A DNA stretch of 64,000 nt from Hahella sp. HNIBRBA332 (GCF_030719035.1 NZ_CP132203.1:124001-188000); one strand, 5' to 3'. Shown: positions 24,571-33,768, numbered from the stretch's first letter. Program-made: numbers and translations. The notes: generated from the letters alone by a model not told the origin.

Positions 24571-25743
24571 TTATGGATATTTCCGTGTTACTGTTTTGTC
24601 AGATTGTCTAGTCCACTCGGCAATCAGATTATTATTACTATATACTGATACTCTGTGTAAGCTGGAAGCTCTGTTGGAGTTGAAGTTTCCCTTTACTTGC
24701 CTCTCAATATCTTCTAAGTCAACATCCTTGGCAGCCTCTCCTCTCAATTGTATTTCAACCGCCCCCGTTTCGTTTAATCCTGATGCTTTTATCTGCTTGT
24801 TTGCCTTACTTATTTGGTCCTTGATATATCTATCATTTAAAGCTTCATCACGGGTCTTGATTTCAGTGATTTCATTGTCAACTCTATAATCAGGGTTTTT
24901 AACTGGTGTTGTATTTATTACTTGATTCTGGGTTTCTTTTAAAACTACAACAGTTTTATTGCTGCTAATCCAACGCTCAATAGCTTCAAGCTCACCGGTT
25001 GCACCAGGGTCTTCATTACCAGCCTCTTGCAGCATTTTTTCAAGAGCTTTTTCGTCTCCTGAAATTAGTGGGTTTGACCGTACTAGGTTGGCTCTATCTG
25101 CAAAGCTTGCTTTAGATTGAATGCTTGTTCTGGGCTTATCTGTGAGTTTATGGTCTCCTTCAGTTGGGCGGCCCATAGCCTTCCATACCTCAAAACTATC
25201 TTCCCCGCCATTTGCTACCCACATTCGATAATTTACGTCATCCTGAGGGTCGACAGGGAAGATTTTTCCGTATTCATCCGCTATCCCAACGATCACTCCA
25301 TCTTGCGACCATATTTCGCCATCTGGGTAGACTTTGTATTGAGTGGCGGTCCCATTGGCGTCAGTACCAATCAATGTAAAGTCGTCTTCATTATAGGCGT
25401 ATGATATATCTCCTTCACTCCATTCCTGGGTGAAGACGGAATTGTCTGTAATCAAAACGCCTGCGACTACTCCTGCTGTCGTACTGACTACCCTACCAAA
25501 GGCGCTAGCGATCCCTCTGAGAGATGTTGCCCATCTTGGGTCGTTAGCTGGAATTTTGCCAAACCCCTCAAGCTGTGATGGTAATGGCGTGCGAGTTGGC
25601 GTCAGCTCCATCGGTGGGGGGGAGGAAATTTTGGGAATGGCAGTGGAGGCATTACTTAATTTGCACTGCTGTACTCCACTGTCAATCTCATTTGGACTTT
25701 GTCTCTCTTCTGCAATTATTGCTTCAAGGTCTTTGACGCTCAT
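24571..25743 (-). CDS. Putative type VI effector with C-terminal PD-(D/E)xK-like nuclease
   Basis: A 390-residue protein. The start ATG at 25743 overlaps the adaptor stop (ATGA), which fixes the start although the frame is open further upstream. The N-terminal half has a Pro-rich stretch and a hydrophobic segment (VVSTTAGVVAGVLI) but no PAAR or VgrG domain I can recognise. The C-terminal 130 residues hold NPDYRVDNEITEIKT followed by RYIKDQISKANKQIK; the PDY-D-EIK pattern and the Gln/Lys helix resemble CdiA-type toxin nucleases. It probably cleaves DNA or tRNA in a rival cell. The exact substrate is not readable. Confidence 0.65.
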   Translation of the reverse strand: MSVKDLEAIIAEERQSPNEIDSGVQQCKLSNASTAIPKISSPPPMELTPTRTPLPSQLEGFGKIPANDPRWATSLRGIASAFGRVVSTTAGVVAGVLITDNSVFTQEWSEGDISYAYNEDDFTLIGTDANGTATQYKVYPDGEIWSQDGVIVGIADEYGKIFPVDPQDDVNYRMWVANGGEDSFEVWKAMGRPTEGDHKLTDKPRTSIQSKASFADRANLVRSNPLISGDEKALEKMLQEAGNEDPGATGELEAIERWISSNKTVVVLKETQNQVINTTPVKNPDYRVDNEITEIKTRDEALNDRYIKDQISKANKQIKASGLNETGAVEIQLRGEAAKDVDLEDIERQVKGNFNSNRASSLHRVSVYSNNNLIAEWTRQSDKTVTRKYP

Positions 25744-26702
25744 AATGACAGCGCCTCCTCTTGTAAGGGGAGACTGCGGCAAAAGCGATATAGCGCTTCA
25801 ACTCGGGAACTCTTAGAGCCTAGCTCCCAATTGTCAATAAAGCGCTTTCTGATCCACGAATGTTTAGGGTTCGAGAGAAAGTTCCAGCCGAAAGTTATGC
25901 AAGCACTTATGTAGTAGTAGGCTTCATGGCGTGCTTTCAAGCCTAATATGTTCATCTGTTGTAAAGCCATTTCAATACGTTGTTGTAACGTATTCAGGTC
26001 ATAAAATTGCAGGCGTTGGGGATAACAGTCTTTAAAGTCTGTTGCAAGTTTACATATGAACTTTCGTCGTGGAATTTCAGCTAGGCGCTCGTATTGGTAT
26101 TGGCTAATTTTCAGATAGATATCGTTGTTGCTAGCGGAATGTGCTGATGAGAGAGTTATGTCTGTTTGTCCAACCGAAGCGCCATCAAGGCTTCGTCTTG
26201 TTTGACGTAGGTTTTTGAAGTTGCGCTGGTAGCACAATGAATAGGCATCGTCTCTATCTTCCAGCCAGAATGATCCGATATCCCCCATAATCCTTTCTAA
26301 CTGCTCTTGATCGCAGATTGGCAAGAATTCACGGAGGATGTTAGGGGAGTAATAACGAAACAACCACTTTTCATTATTCGGCCCGAGCACTCGGTTGAGT
26401 TTTCTAAAGTGATGGGCTAAGGCTCGGATTGGTTTATAGCTAGCAATGAATATACCCCAGTTTCTTCCCCAGCCTTTATGGAAATACCATTGTGTGAATG
26501 TATTTTCGCCAAGTTCGATCAGGTGGGGTGATGCTGCACGTAATGTGCTTCCGACATCGCGAAAGAGACACAGACTATCGTTATCGCTACGTAGAATTGC
26601 TTGATAAATTGAGTCGTCTATAGCGCAGTCCGCCAGTGCATAATAGTGACGATACCCAGGGCAACTACGTTGCAACTGCTGAAAGCGAGGGATTTCTCTC
26701 AT
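25740..26702 (-). CDS. DUF4123 adaptor/chaperone for a type VI effector
   Basis: A 320-residue protein of the DUF4123 (Tap/TEC) family, which loads an effector onto VgrG of the type VI secretion system. The domain starts at YALADCAIDDSIYQAI and continues with LCLFRDVGSTLRAASPHLIEL, GWGRNWGIFI and HFRKLNRVLG, all typical. A C-terminal extension follows after about residue 170. ATG 26702 is chosen because GGAGAAG precedes it; the frame stays open to non-ATG codons (GTG 26753, TTG 26774) without a good ribosome site. It is translationally coupled to the toxin gene. Confidence 0.8.
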   Translation of the reverse strand: MREIPRFQQLQRSCPGYRHYYALADCAIDDSIYQAILRSDNDSLCLFRDVGSTLRAASPHLIELGENTFTQWYFHKGWGRNWGIFIASYKPIRALAHHFRKLNRVLGPNNEKWLFRYYSPNILREFLPICDQEQLERIMGDIGSFWLEDRDDAYSLCYQRNFKNLRQTRRSLDGASVGQTDITLSSAHSASNNDIYLKISQYQYERLAEIPRRKFICKLATDFKDCYPQRLQFYDLNTLQQRIEMALQQMNILGLKARHEAYYYISACITFGWNFLSNPKHSWIRKRFIDNWELGSKSSRVEALYRFCRSLPLQEEALSL

Positions 26703-26904
26703 TAACTCTTCTCCGGCGTCTAATCCTAAGCTGAGGAGGAACTGGTACAACACCCCTTTTCGGCTGGTTTGCAAGGGGTTACAAACTGAAATAAAGCAAC
26801 TGAAATTGTAAATCTGGTGGCAACGGGACTGAATCGGTTATAAGGGCTAAGTCATTTGAAGTAAGGGGCGGGTCGGCTAAGCGAATCTTTCAAGTGAGAA
26901 AACC

Positions 26905-27228
26905 TCAAGCATCAGGATCATAATAAAAATAAGGATCGCCGTTTTCGTCAACGATACACTCATATACTCCGCGTGAATAGCGCTCCAGGTGGAGGTCTTC
27001 TTCTTTTGCACTGGCTGCTTCCATGAAGGCGTCCCAGTGTTTTTTATGTTGGGCGTGGCAGGCGTCGAACTGGGCTTCCACGGCTGAGATACAGACGGGA
27101 TCGTCTTCGCCGCAGGCTTCGATTAAGTACGATTTCTGCAGCTTTTCTCCAGCCAAACCGATCAGGCCGTCGCAGCCTGTCAACAAAAGGCTGGCGAGTA
27201 ATATGGCGGTTTTGTGGTGTGAGCGCAT
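26905..27228 (-). CDS. Small lipoprotein
   Basis: A 107-residue lipoprotein with lipobox LLLTGC (Cys19) and a Cys-containing, charged mature part (ACGEDDPVC, FDACH, ECIVDENG), suggesting disulfides. AGAGGAGAAGAC directly before ATG 27228 is a strong ribosome site and decides this start over an upstream one. No family recognised. Not linked to neighbours: the gaps are over 200 bp on the start side and about 200 bp on the end side. Confidence 0.7.
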   Translation of the reverse strand: MRSHHKTAILLASLLLTGCDGLIGLAGEKLQKSYLIEACGEDDPVCISAVEAQFDACHAQHKKHWDAFMEAASAKEEDLHLERYSRGVYECIVDENGDPYFYYDPDA

Positions 27229-27465
27229 GTCTTCTCCTCTGATCGCAGGCCAAGTCCTTGAATTAGCCTTGTTTGAAGCGGGCATTATAGGGATGCTTCA
27301 GATACAGGAAAGGGTTTTGACCGACTTTGGCTGCGTTTATTGATCTGGATTGCGTCTATCCTCATTAAATCGATGTCAAAATATGGCTCCAATCTGCTAT
27401 CGTTGCGCCCCTTGACGGCGTTCGGCGCTGGTCCAGGATTTCAATTCAGATGTGAGTGATAAGGT

Positions 27466-28047
27466 ATGAGTACAGAACAGACATTGTATGCGCGTAGCGA
27501 ATCAAAATGTGAACTTTGCGGCGCGACGGATAATCTCGGGATCTATGAAGTGCCGCCTGCGTCCGATGGTTCCGCTGACCAATGCATTCTGGCTTGTGCA
27601 GTTTGCCAGGGACAAATAGACGAGCCGGAGACCCTGGATGTCAATCATTGGCGCTGTTTGAACGACAGCATGTGGAGTCAGGTTCCCGCTGTGCAGGTAA
27701 TGGCCTGGCGCATGCTAAAGCGTCTGAGCGCGGAGCCGTGGGCCCAGGATTTGAGCGACATGCTGTATCTGGATGACGACACGCTGACGTGGGCGAAGGC
27801 CACAGGAGAGGGAGAAGCCAAGGAAGAGGCGGTGCGTCACCTGGACAGCAATGGCGCTGTGCTGGAAGCGGGAGATACGGTCACCTTGATCAAGGACCTG
27901 GACGTGAAAGGCGCCAATTTCACCGCCAAGCGCGGAACTGCCGTGCGTGGTATCTCACTGGTGGCGGACAATCCTGAGCATATCGAAGGTCGGGTCAACG
28001 GCCAGCAGATCGTGATTCTCACCAAATACGTCAAGAAATCCAAATAA
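27466..28047 (+). CDS. PhnA/YjdM-family zinc-ribbon protein
   Basis: A 193-residue protein. The N-terminal zinc ribbon uses CELC (residues 15-18) and CAVC. The C-terminal KOW-like PhnA domain has GAVLEAGDTVTLIKDLDVKGANFTAKRGTAVRGISL and ends in KYVKKSK. The family name comes from an old link to phosphonate use, but the real role of YjdM is unclear. It is a single gene with its own terminator. Confidence 0.88.
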   Translation: MSTEQTLYARSESKCELCGATDNLGIYEVPPASDGSADQCILACAVCQGQIDEPETLDVNHWRCLNDSMWSQVPAVQVMAWRMLKRLSAEPWAQDLSDMLYLDDDTLTWAKATGEGEAKEEAVRHLDSNGAVLEAGDTVTLIKDLDVKGANFTAKRGTAVRGISLVADNPEHIEGRVNGQQIVILTKYVKKSK

Positions 28048-28062
28048 GTCGACGCATATGAA

Positions 28063-28087
28063 AACGGGGCGCCAGCCGCGCCCCGTT
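28063..28087 (+). terminator. Terminator after the PhnA-like gene
   Basis: Nine-bp perfect stem AACGGGGCG/CGCCCCGTT with a 7-nt loop, 15 bp after the stop codon, followed by GTTACT. Confidence 0.75.
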
Positions 28088-28134
28088 GTTACTCTCTGGA
28101 CTCTGCACGCCCTTCTTTTCTCTGCGCCGCCGCG

Positions 28135-28524
28135 CTAAAGATTCTTGAACTCTTTATTGACGTTAAAGCGACTGGACGTGACATAACGCTCCATGGACTG
28201 CAGGCGCATTTCCAGCGCCCGCATACGCTCTTTGAGTTGTCGGGCGCGATCCGAGGCGCTTTCACCGTAATCAAACAAAGGGCGGCCATGGCTCGGCGTA
28301 TGGCTGTTACGCGGCCGTTTTGCCAGTAGGACTACCCCTGCGATGTAAAGCAGAACGCCGAGGCTGCCGCTAAAAATGAAGACCGACAGCATGATGATGC
28401 GCGCCAGCCATACCGGTTGTCCGTAACTCTCCGCCAGGCCGGCGCAGACGCCGGCGATCCAGCCAGCGTCAGGGTCGCGATACAGGTTGCGGTTGTAGCC
28501 GTTTTGCTTGTTGGCTTCGCTCAT
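28135..28524 (-). CDS. pspC: Phage-shock protein C
   Basis: A 129-residue PspC protein. The family signature YRDPDAGWIAGVCAGLAESYGQPVWLARI lies near residues 15-43, followed by a membrane helix (IIMLSVFIFSGSLGVLLYIAGVVLL) and a C-terminal helical tail. PspB and PspC sense membrane damage and relieve PspF from PspA. ATG 28524 has AAGGAG 6 bases ahead. It is the last gene of pspABC. Confidence 0.92.
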   Translation of the reverse strand: MSEANKQNGYNRNLYRDPDAGWIAGVCAGLAESYGQPVWLARIIMLSVFIFSGSLGVLLYIAGVVLLAKRPRNSHTPSHGRPLFDYGESASDRARQLKERMRALEMRLQSMERYVTSSRFNVNKEFKNL

Positions 28525-28534
28525 GGCGTACTCC

Positions 28535-28798
28535 TTAATGATGCTGCGGACGGTCGTGACGGTTGTCGTAAGTGCGCCAGCCGCCGTGATCCGCATCTAG
28601 TATCGTTTCCAGCGCGTTGATGCGCTGCTCCAGGCGCTCCGCCGTTCTTAGCGCGCTTTCCAGCAGATCGCGTTCATCCTCTGACAGACTGCGGCGGATC
28701 TTGCTCTTGGTGCGGTAATGCAGGATCAGCCAGATCGGGGCGACCAGACTGAGAAAGATCACCGTCGGCACGAAAAAGAAAACCATGATGGACGACAT
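28535..28798 (-). CDS. pspB: Phage-shock protein B
   Basis: An 87-residue PspB: one N-terminal membrane helix (FFFVPTVIFLSLVAPIWLIL) followed by a basic stretch and the coiled-coil LSEDERDLLESALRTAERLEQRINALETIL. It partners PspC at the inner membrane. Its start codon overlaps the pspA stop by one base (TAATG). Confidence 0.92.
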   Translation of the reverse strand: MSSIMVFFFVPTVIFLSLVAPIWLILHYRTKSKIRRSLSEDERDLLESALRTAERLEQRINALETILDADHGGWRTYDNRHDRPQHH

Positions 28799-29475
28799 TA
28801 GCTTTTACTCCCGCTATCGGCGCTCATGCGTGCTTTCAAGTCCGCCAGCGCCTGTTCTACCTTATCATTGCGCTCCAGCTCGGAAAATTCATCCATCAGA
28901 GAGCCGGTGCGGCCGAGATCATAGGACTCCACTTGCGCTTCCAGGTCATCCATTTTGCGCTCGTAGGCTTCAAATTTGTTGAAAGCTTCCTCCAGTTTAT
29001 CCCGATTGCTGGAGCGACGGATATCCATGCGGGAGCGGGCCGTCTGTTCGCGCACCACCAGAGATTTCTGTTTGGCTTTGGCGTCGTCCAGTTTCTGCTG
29101 CAGTTGGGCGATTTCCTCATGCAGCACTTCGAGTTGCTCCTCAATCGCTTTCAATTCTTTGCCGGCGATCTGCAGGTTTTCTTCAATGGCGCTTTTTTCC
29201 GCCAGGGCGGCGCGGGCGAGGTCCTCGCGGTTTTTGCTCAGAGCGAGGCGGGCTTTGCCTTCCCAGTTTTCCGATTCCTGACGCAGGTAATCCATGCGCC
29301 GTTCCAGTTCTTTACGGTCAGCGATGACTCGGGCTGAGGTGGTGCGCACTTCGATCAGCGTTTCCTCCATTTCCTGAATCATCATGCGAATCATCTTGGC
29401 GGGATCTTCCGCACGATCGAGCAGGGCGGTCAGGTTTGCATTAATGATGTCGCCGAAACGAGAGAAAATACCCAT
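28798..29475 (-). CDS. pspA: Phage-shock protein A
   Basis: A 225-residue PspA/IM30-family coiled-coil protein. It begins MGIFSRFGDIINANLTALLD and continues DPAKMIRMMIQEMEETLIEVR, the hallmark of the family, and is helical throughout. It protects the inner membrane and holds PspF inactive until stress. It is transcribed divergently from pspF and has a sigma-54 promoter upstream. Confidence 0.95.
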   Translation of the reverse strand: MGIFSRFGDIINANLTALLDRAEDPAKMIRMMIQEMEETLIEVRTTSARVIADRKELERRMDYLRQESENWEGKARLALSKNREDLARAALAEKSAIEENLQIAGKELKAIEEQLEVLHEEIAQLQQKLDDAKAKQKSLVVREQTARSRMDIRRSSNRDKLEEAFNKFEAYERKMDDLEAQVESYDLGRTGSLMDEFSELERNDKVEQALADLKARMSADSGSKS

Positions 29476-29563
29476 AAATCAATCTCCTTTGCTGTGTCGC
29501 CTGCGCACTCTCTACAAGCGCGTCATGGCTTTTGAAGTCGGTTGTAACGTTACTTAAGCTATA

Positions 29564-29578
29564 GCGAGTCTTGTGCCA
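29564..29578 (-). promoter_or_regulatory. Sigma-54 promoter of pspABC
   Basis: On the minus strand TGGCAC-AAGAC-TCGC has the -24 GG and -12 GC at correct spacing, with one mismatch to the TTGC of the consensus. It lies about 90 bases upstream of pspA, as in enteric psp operons activated by PspF. Confidence 0.8.
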
Positions 29579-29701
29579 GTTTTTATAACTGACTGAAAAT
29601 AATGGGTATTTGTAATTTTTTTGCGATATTTCCGCATTCATGGATTGTCTTTTCTGGTTTTAAAAGCTTATTTTTAGCTAAATTGGCTAATAAGTGGTTT
29701 T

Positions 29702-30754
29702 ATGGATGGTCGTCGACAAACGCTGATTGGCGGTTCGGAAGAGTTGCATCGCGTGCTGCAGCAGGTGTCTCAGGTGGCCCCGCTGAACCGGCCTGTATTG
29801 GTGATCGGTGAGCGAGGAACGGGGAAGGAGTTGATTGCGGAGCGCCTGCATTACCTCTCTTCCCGCTGGGAGCAGCCTTATCTGCAAGTGAATTGCGCCG
29901 CGATGAGCGAGACGCTGTTGGAGTCTGAATTGTTCGGCCATGACGCGGGCGCTTTTACGGGCGCAACGCGGGGCAGGGCGGGGCTGTTTGAAAGGGCGGA
30001 TGGGGGCACGCTGTTTTTAGACGAGCTGGCGACCGCTTCCATGCAGGTGCAGGAAAAACTGCTGCGGGTGATTGAATACGGCCGCTTTGAGCGCGTCGGC
30101 GGCAACAAGACGCTGCATGTGGATGTCAGGGTAGTCGCGGCCACCAATGCGGACTTGCCCTCCATGGCGGCGGAGGGGCGCTTTCGCGGTGATTTATTGG
30201 ATCGTCTCGCCTTTGATGTCATTAGTTTGCCGCCGCTCCGTTTTCGCAAAGACGATATACGTGAGCTGGCCGAGCACTTCGCGCTGAAAATGAGCATTGA
30301 GCTGGGGTATGACTGGTTCGCTGGTTTTGCGCCCGAAGCGATGGCTCAATTAATGAATTACCAGTGGCCGGGCAATGTGCGCGAGCTGAAAAATGTCGTC
30401 GAGCGCAGCGTCTATCGACATGGCGCCCAGGAACAAATGCTGAGGGAAGTGGTTATCGATCCCTTTGAGAGCCCTTGGCGACCATCAGCGACGGCGTCTG
30501 TCGAAGAGAAGCCACAGTTGGCTGAGTCAAGGGTCGTGCAGCCTGAGGAGGAAACAACAAGGGGGACTGATAATCGGGATTTGCGCAGTCGCATGGCGCA
30601 TTTCGAGCAGCGCCTGATCGCAGAAGCGCTTGCCGCTAATCAGTTTCATCAGAAGCGGGCGGCGGAGGCGCTGGGACTGACCTACCATCAACTGCGCGCT
30701 GCGTTACGTAAGTATCCTCAGTTGCTGGGCGGCGATGACGCGTCAGAGCCGTGA
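29702..30754 (+). CDS. pspF: Sigma-54-dependent activator PspF
   Basis: A 350-residue enhancer-binding protein without a regulatory N-terminal domain, as typical of PspF. Walker A GERGTGKE is at 36-43, the sigma-54 contact loop GAFTGA at 84-89, and a Fis-type helix-turn-helix lies at about 325-345 (KRAAEALGLTYHQLRAALRKY). A low-complexity linker joins the two. It activates the divergent pspABC promoter. Its last 37 bases overlap the convergent binding-protein gene. Confidence 0.93.
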   Translation: MDGRRQTLIGGSEELHRVLQQVSQVAPLNRPVLVIGERGTGKELIAERLHYLSSRWEQPYLQVNCAAMSETLLESELFGHDAGAFTGATRGRAGLFERADGGTLFLDELATASMQVQEKLLRVIEYGRFERVGGNKTLHVDVRVVAATNADLPSMAAEGRFRGDLLDRLAFDVISLPPLRFRKDDIRELAEHFALKMSIELGYDWFAGFAPEAMAQLMNYQWPGNVRELKNVVERSVYRHGAQEQMLREVVIDPFESPWRPSATASVEEKPQLAESRVVQPEEETTRGTDNRDLRSRMAHFEQRLIAEALAANQFHQKRAAEALGLTYHQLRAALRKYPQLLGGDDASEP

Positions 30755-31506
30755 ACCGTGCTGAACAGCTTCGGGTCGTCGCCGAAATACTTCTTGCGCA
30801 GGCTGTCGAACCCCCCTGACGCTTTGAGCTGGTCAAGCGCATCGTTCCAATCCTGCACTTTGACGTTAGGAGAGTTCTTACTGGCGGCTATCCATAGGGG
30901 GAGTGTCTGCAGCGGTTGCCCGTATTGCAGGTTCTGCGAATACTCTCCTTGCTTCCAGCCCAATATGGCTTCGGGCTTAGCGGTGTAGATGGCCTTGACC
31001 TGATCATCGGCCAGGGCTTCGTACAACTGCTTGCCGGTAAGCGCGATATAAGGCACGTCCTGCGCTTTGAGCATTTCTTCCTGTGGCGTACCGATGATGA
31101 CGCCGATCCCGCGCATTTCGCGGGCGGTGTGAAAGTCGTTGATGGGTGGACGGCCTTCCTTGGTGATGAACATCACGGGCACATCGAACACTTTGCAGAT
31201 CCAGGTGTAGTTGGGTTCCCTTTCCTCAGTTCGGCTAAGTGGAAAGATGACTGCGTTGGGGGTTTTTATGGCCAAATACTGGGCCCGGTTCCATGGCAGA
31301 AAGTTGGCGCTGACCTTCAGCTTCATCACCTTGTTCATTTCTCCCACCACCTCCATCAGAAAACCGGGAGATTGCGCTGATTTACTGGTGTAGATGGGTT
31401 CATCCTCAAGGTAGAAGACGACTTCGTGATCCGCCGTTGCAGTAAAACTCAGTAGTAAAAGCAGGAGCAGCGTCAGAAATCGCGGGCGTTGCTTTGGTGG
31501 TGACAT
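30718..31506 (-). CDS. Orphan periplasmic solute-binding protein, SBP_bac_3 type
   Basis: A 262-residue precursor. After the signal peptide (LLLLLLLSFTATA) the mature part begins DHEVVFYLEDEPIYT and has the AVIFPLSRTEEREPNYTWICKV segment of this binding-protein subclass. Unlinked to any permease. Its 3' end overlaps pspF on the other strand by 37 bp. The ligand is unknown. Confidence 0.78.
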   Translation of the reverse strand: MSPPKQRPRFLTLLLLLLLSFTATADHEVVFYLEDEPIYTSKSAQSPGFLMEVVGEMNKVMKLKVSANFLPWNRAQYLAIKTPNAVIFPLSRTEEREPNYTWICKVFDVPVMFITKEGRPPINDFHTAREMRGIGVIIGTPQEEMLKAQDVPYIALTGKQLYEALADDQVKAIYTAKPEAILGWKQGEYSQNLQYGQPLQTLPLWIAASKNSPNVKVQDWNDALDQLKASGGFDSLRKKYFGDDPKLFSTVHGSDASSPPSN

Positions 31507-31599
31507 GCTGGGGACCCAAAAAAAAGTGTGTAGTCAGCGCTCGCCGAACCCTGCTCAAGGTATAGCAAAGAAAGGGGAGCGCTGCAAAATCCGTTGAGT

Positions 31600-32094
31600 T
31601 TAAGACTGCGTGCGTGTATCAGGCATATTGAGATAAATCATGGTGACGCCGAGAATAACCGTGAAGCGGAACGCGCCCTGTTGCCCATTCCAGGTCTTGG
31701 ATTGCCACATCAAAAACCATTCCCCGCCAATAGCGATAAAGCCAGTGAACCAGAGGATCACGCCTAGAGTCAGGCCCAGAATGGCCAGCCCTTTGGCCTG
31801 ATTGAATTGCTCGACGTCTCTGACGTTTTGCAGCAGACGATAGCCGCCCATCCAGCACAGAATCGCAACCAAAGACTCCGTTGCGATGATCAGGGCGTAT
31901 GCGCTGTGGTGAATCACGGGAGACGTCAGCGCGCGCCACATGCCCTGATTGTCCGGGAAGGTGGTGTCCATGCTTAATACGTGGGAGACGAAGGCGAAGT
32001 TGGAGCCATAGTCCGTCAGATTGTTGAAAGCCACCAGGGTGGCGAATATAGCGGCGGCCCACACCAGGGCGATTTTGGAGTATCGTGTGTACAT
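31600..32094 (-). CDS. DUF2165-family small membrane protein
   Basis: A 164-residue integral membrane protein with four hydrophobic helices. The start RYSKIALVWAAAIFATLVAFNNLTDYGSNF and the later FTGFIAIGGEWFLMWQS are characteristic of DUF2165. The function of the family is unknown. CTAAGGA precedes the ATG. It stands alone. Confidence 0.85.
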   Translation of the reverse strand: MYTRYSKIALVWAAAIFATLVAFNNLTDYGSNFAFVSHVLSMDTTFPDNQGMWRALTSPVIHHSAYALIIATESLVAILCWMGGYRLLQNVRDVEQFNQAKGLAILGLTLGVILWFTGFIAIGGEWFLMWQSKTWNGQQGAFRFTVILGVTMIYLNMPDTRTQS

Positions 32095-32200
32095 ACTGTT
32101 CCTTAGTAGTTACTTCTGGTCGCAGCTTGCGGTTTCCGGGCATACCGCGCCGGACTTCGCTGAGCTGTCTGGTTTGCCCAATGGGCTTAACATCCGAGGG

Positions 32201-32911
32201 CTAGCGCACCCCCTGGAGATATTGCTTTCTTTCCTCCGTTGGGAATTTTTCGATGGCGTAGCGCAACATGGTGCGAGGCATCGAGCGGTAGTGTTGGAGT
32301 AAGAATCTTTCTTCCGATGCTTTATCTCTGTTTCCCACCTCCCGCAGCATCCAGCCGACGGCTTTTTGGATCAGGTCTTCGCTATCCTGTAGCAGGATGT
32401 CTGCGAGTTGCATAATGTCCGTGAAATCATGGCGGGTGATGTAGTGGTAAGTGGCCAGCACGGCGATGCGCCTTTCCCACAAATCTGAAGAGGCCGCCAG
32501 CTTGTAGAGCGGGCGGCGGTCCTTATCGGCAAGAAAAGGGCCGACGATAAAACGGGCGGAGCAATCCACTAAATCCCAGTTGTTGATGAACCGGGTATGG
32601 GCTAAATAGGCTTCGTATACCGCCAGTTTTTGCTCCGGTCCTCCTTTTTGGAACCGGGCTACCAGCAGGAGTAAGGCGAGCATGCGTTCTTCATGATAGG
32701 GCGACTGCAGTGATTGCAGTGTTTCCGGCAAACTGACGCCACGAAACTCCGACGCCAGCTTACGTAAGGTTGGCATTCTGATGCCCAGAAACTGGTCGCC
32801 AGCCCCATATTCTCCCGGCCCGGTTTTGAAAAAGCGCAGGGAGTGCGCGGCAATCGTCTCATCGCCAAGGCTTTGCAGGCGGGTGCGGATGGCGGCGGCG
32901 TCGAGTTGCAT
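32201..32911 (-). CDS. AlkD-type DNA alkylation repair protein
   Basis: A 236-residue HEAT-like-repeat DNA glycosylase of the AlkD family, which removes alkylated (3-methyl/7-methyl) purines. Landmarks are FLGIRMPTLRKLASEF near the start, the HEERMLALLLL helix, FINNWDLVDCSARFIVG and WERRIAVLATYHYI. It lies 15 bp downstream of a GNAT gene in the same direction and is probably cotranscribed. Confidence 0.9.
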   Translation of the reverse strand: MQLDAAAIRTRLQSLGDETIAAHSLRFFKTGPGEYGAGDQFLGIRMPTLRKLASEFRGVSLPETLQSLQSPYHEERMLALLLLVARFQKGGPEQKLAVYEAYLAHTRFINNWDLVDCSARFIVGPFLADKDRRPLYKLAASSDLWERRIAVLATYHYITRHDFTDIMQLADILLQDSEDLIQKAVGWMLREVGNRDKASEERFLLQHYRSMPRTMLRYAIEKFPTEERKQYLQGVR

Positions 32912-32926
32912 GGGCGTCGTCTCTGA

Positions 32927-33409
32927 TTAACCTTTGGCGAAGTCCGTCAAAGCGTCGCCGGTCAGGCGATAGATCACCCACTCATCCATGGGCTTGGCGC
33001 CGATGGATTTGTAAAAGTTGATGGCGGGCTCATTCCAATCCAGCACGCTCCACTCAAAACGGCCGCATCCTTTGGCGACGGCGATTTTGGCGATGTGGCG
33101 GAGCAATGCTTTGCCTGCGCCGCAGCCGCGGCATTCGGGAGAAATGTAAAGATCCTCCAGGTAAATGCCGTGTTTGCCCAGCCAGGTGGAATAGTTAAAG
33201 AAATAAACCGCATACCCGACGGGCTCGCCGTCTACTGAGCAAATCAGGGCGTGGGTGGTGGAGTCGGGAGCGAACAGGGAGTGTTGAATCTCCTCTACAT
33301 TGGTTTTGACTTCATGCTCCGCTTTTTCATAGATCGCCAGCTCTGTGATGAATTGCAGAATGAGCGCGGCGTCGTCCGCCGTGGCGGTCCTGATGGTGAT
33401 GTCCGTCAT
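32927..33409 (-). CDS. GNAT acetyltransferase, diamine acetyltransferase-like
   Basis: A 160-residue GNAT protein. It contains the SSAT-like signature FNYSTWLGKHGIYLEDLYISPECRGCGAGKALL, in which the acetyl-CoA loop is RGCGAGKAL, and EWSVLDWNEPAINFYKSIGAKPMDEW towards the end. Relatives acetylate polyamines or similar primary amines. GAGG precedes the ATG. First gene of a pair with the AlkD gene. Confidence 0.9.
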   Translation of the reverse strand: MTDITIRTATADDAALILQFITELAIYEKAEHEVKTNVEEIQHSLFAPDSTTHALICSVDGEPVGYAVYFFNYSTWLGKHGIYLEDLYISPECRGCGAGKALLRHIAKIAVAKGCGRFEWSVLDWNEPAINFYKSIGAKPMDEWVIYRLTGDALTDFAKG

Positions 33410-33456
33410 GTATTCCTCTAGCAGTGTATGGTTTTATCCTTGGGATAGGGGGCGGC

Positions 33457-33768
33457 TTACACGGAGCCCTCTTTTTCTATAACCAGAATTCTGGCGGCTC
33501 CTATGGGATGGGCGACATGTTCGGTTCCAACTGCGGCGTAGAATATATCGCCGCATTGCAGCGTGGCGATTTTAACCTCTCCCTGGTCCTTGTAATGCAT
33601 GTCCACTGTTCCGTCCAGTACGGCGAAAACTTCTTCGCCATCATTAACATGCCACTTATACGGCTGATCCGTCCAGTGCAGGCGGCAGGTGACGCCGCTC
33701 ATGTTGGCGATATCGAGCGCGCCCCAGGCGCGGTCCGCAGTGAACTCTTTGCTACGGATGACTTTCAT
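33457..33768 (-). CDS. Small cupin-fold protein
   Basis: A 103-residue single cupin domain. It carries the first cupin motif around KWHVNDGEEVFAVLDGTVDMHY and the second around LQCGDIFYAAVGTEHVAHPIG, with His and Glu metal ligands present. Small cupins of this kind have varied or unknown roles. Divergent from the next acetyltransferase gene. Confidence 0.82.
   Translation of the reverse strand: MKVIRSKEFTADRAWGALDIANMSGVTCRLHWTDQPYKWHVNDGEEVFAVLDGTVDMHYKDQGEVKIATLQCGDIFYAAVGTEHVAHPIGAARILVIEKEGSV

Noticed and set aside
25744..25782. Longer start for the toxin gene
   Set aside because: It would overlap the adaptor gene by 43 bases, while ATG 25743 gives the usual ATGA coupling.
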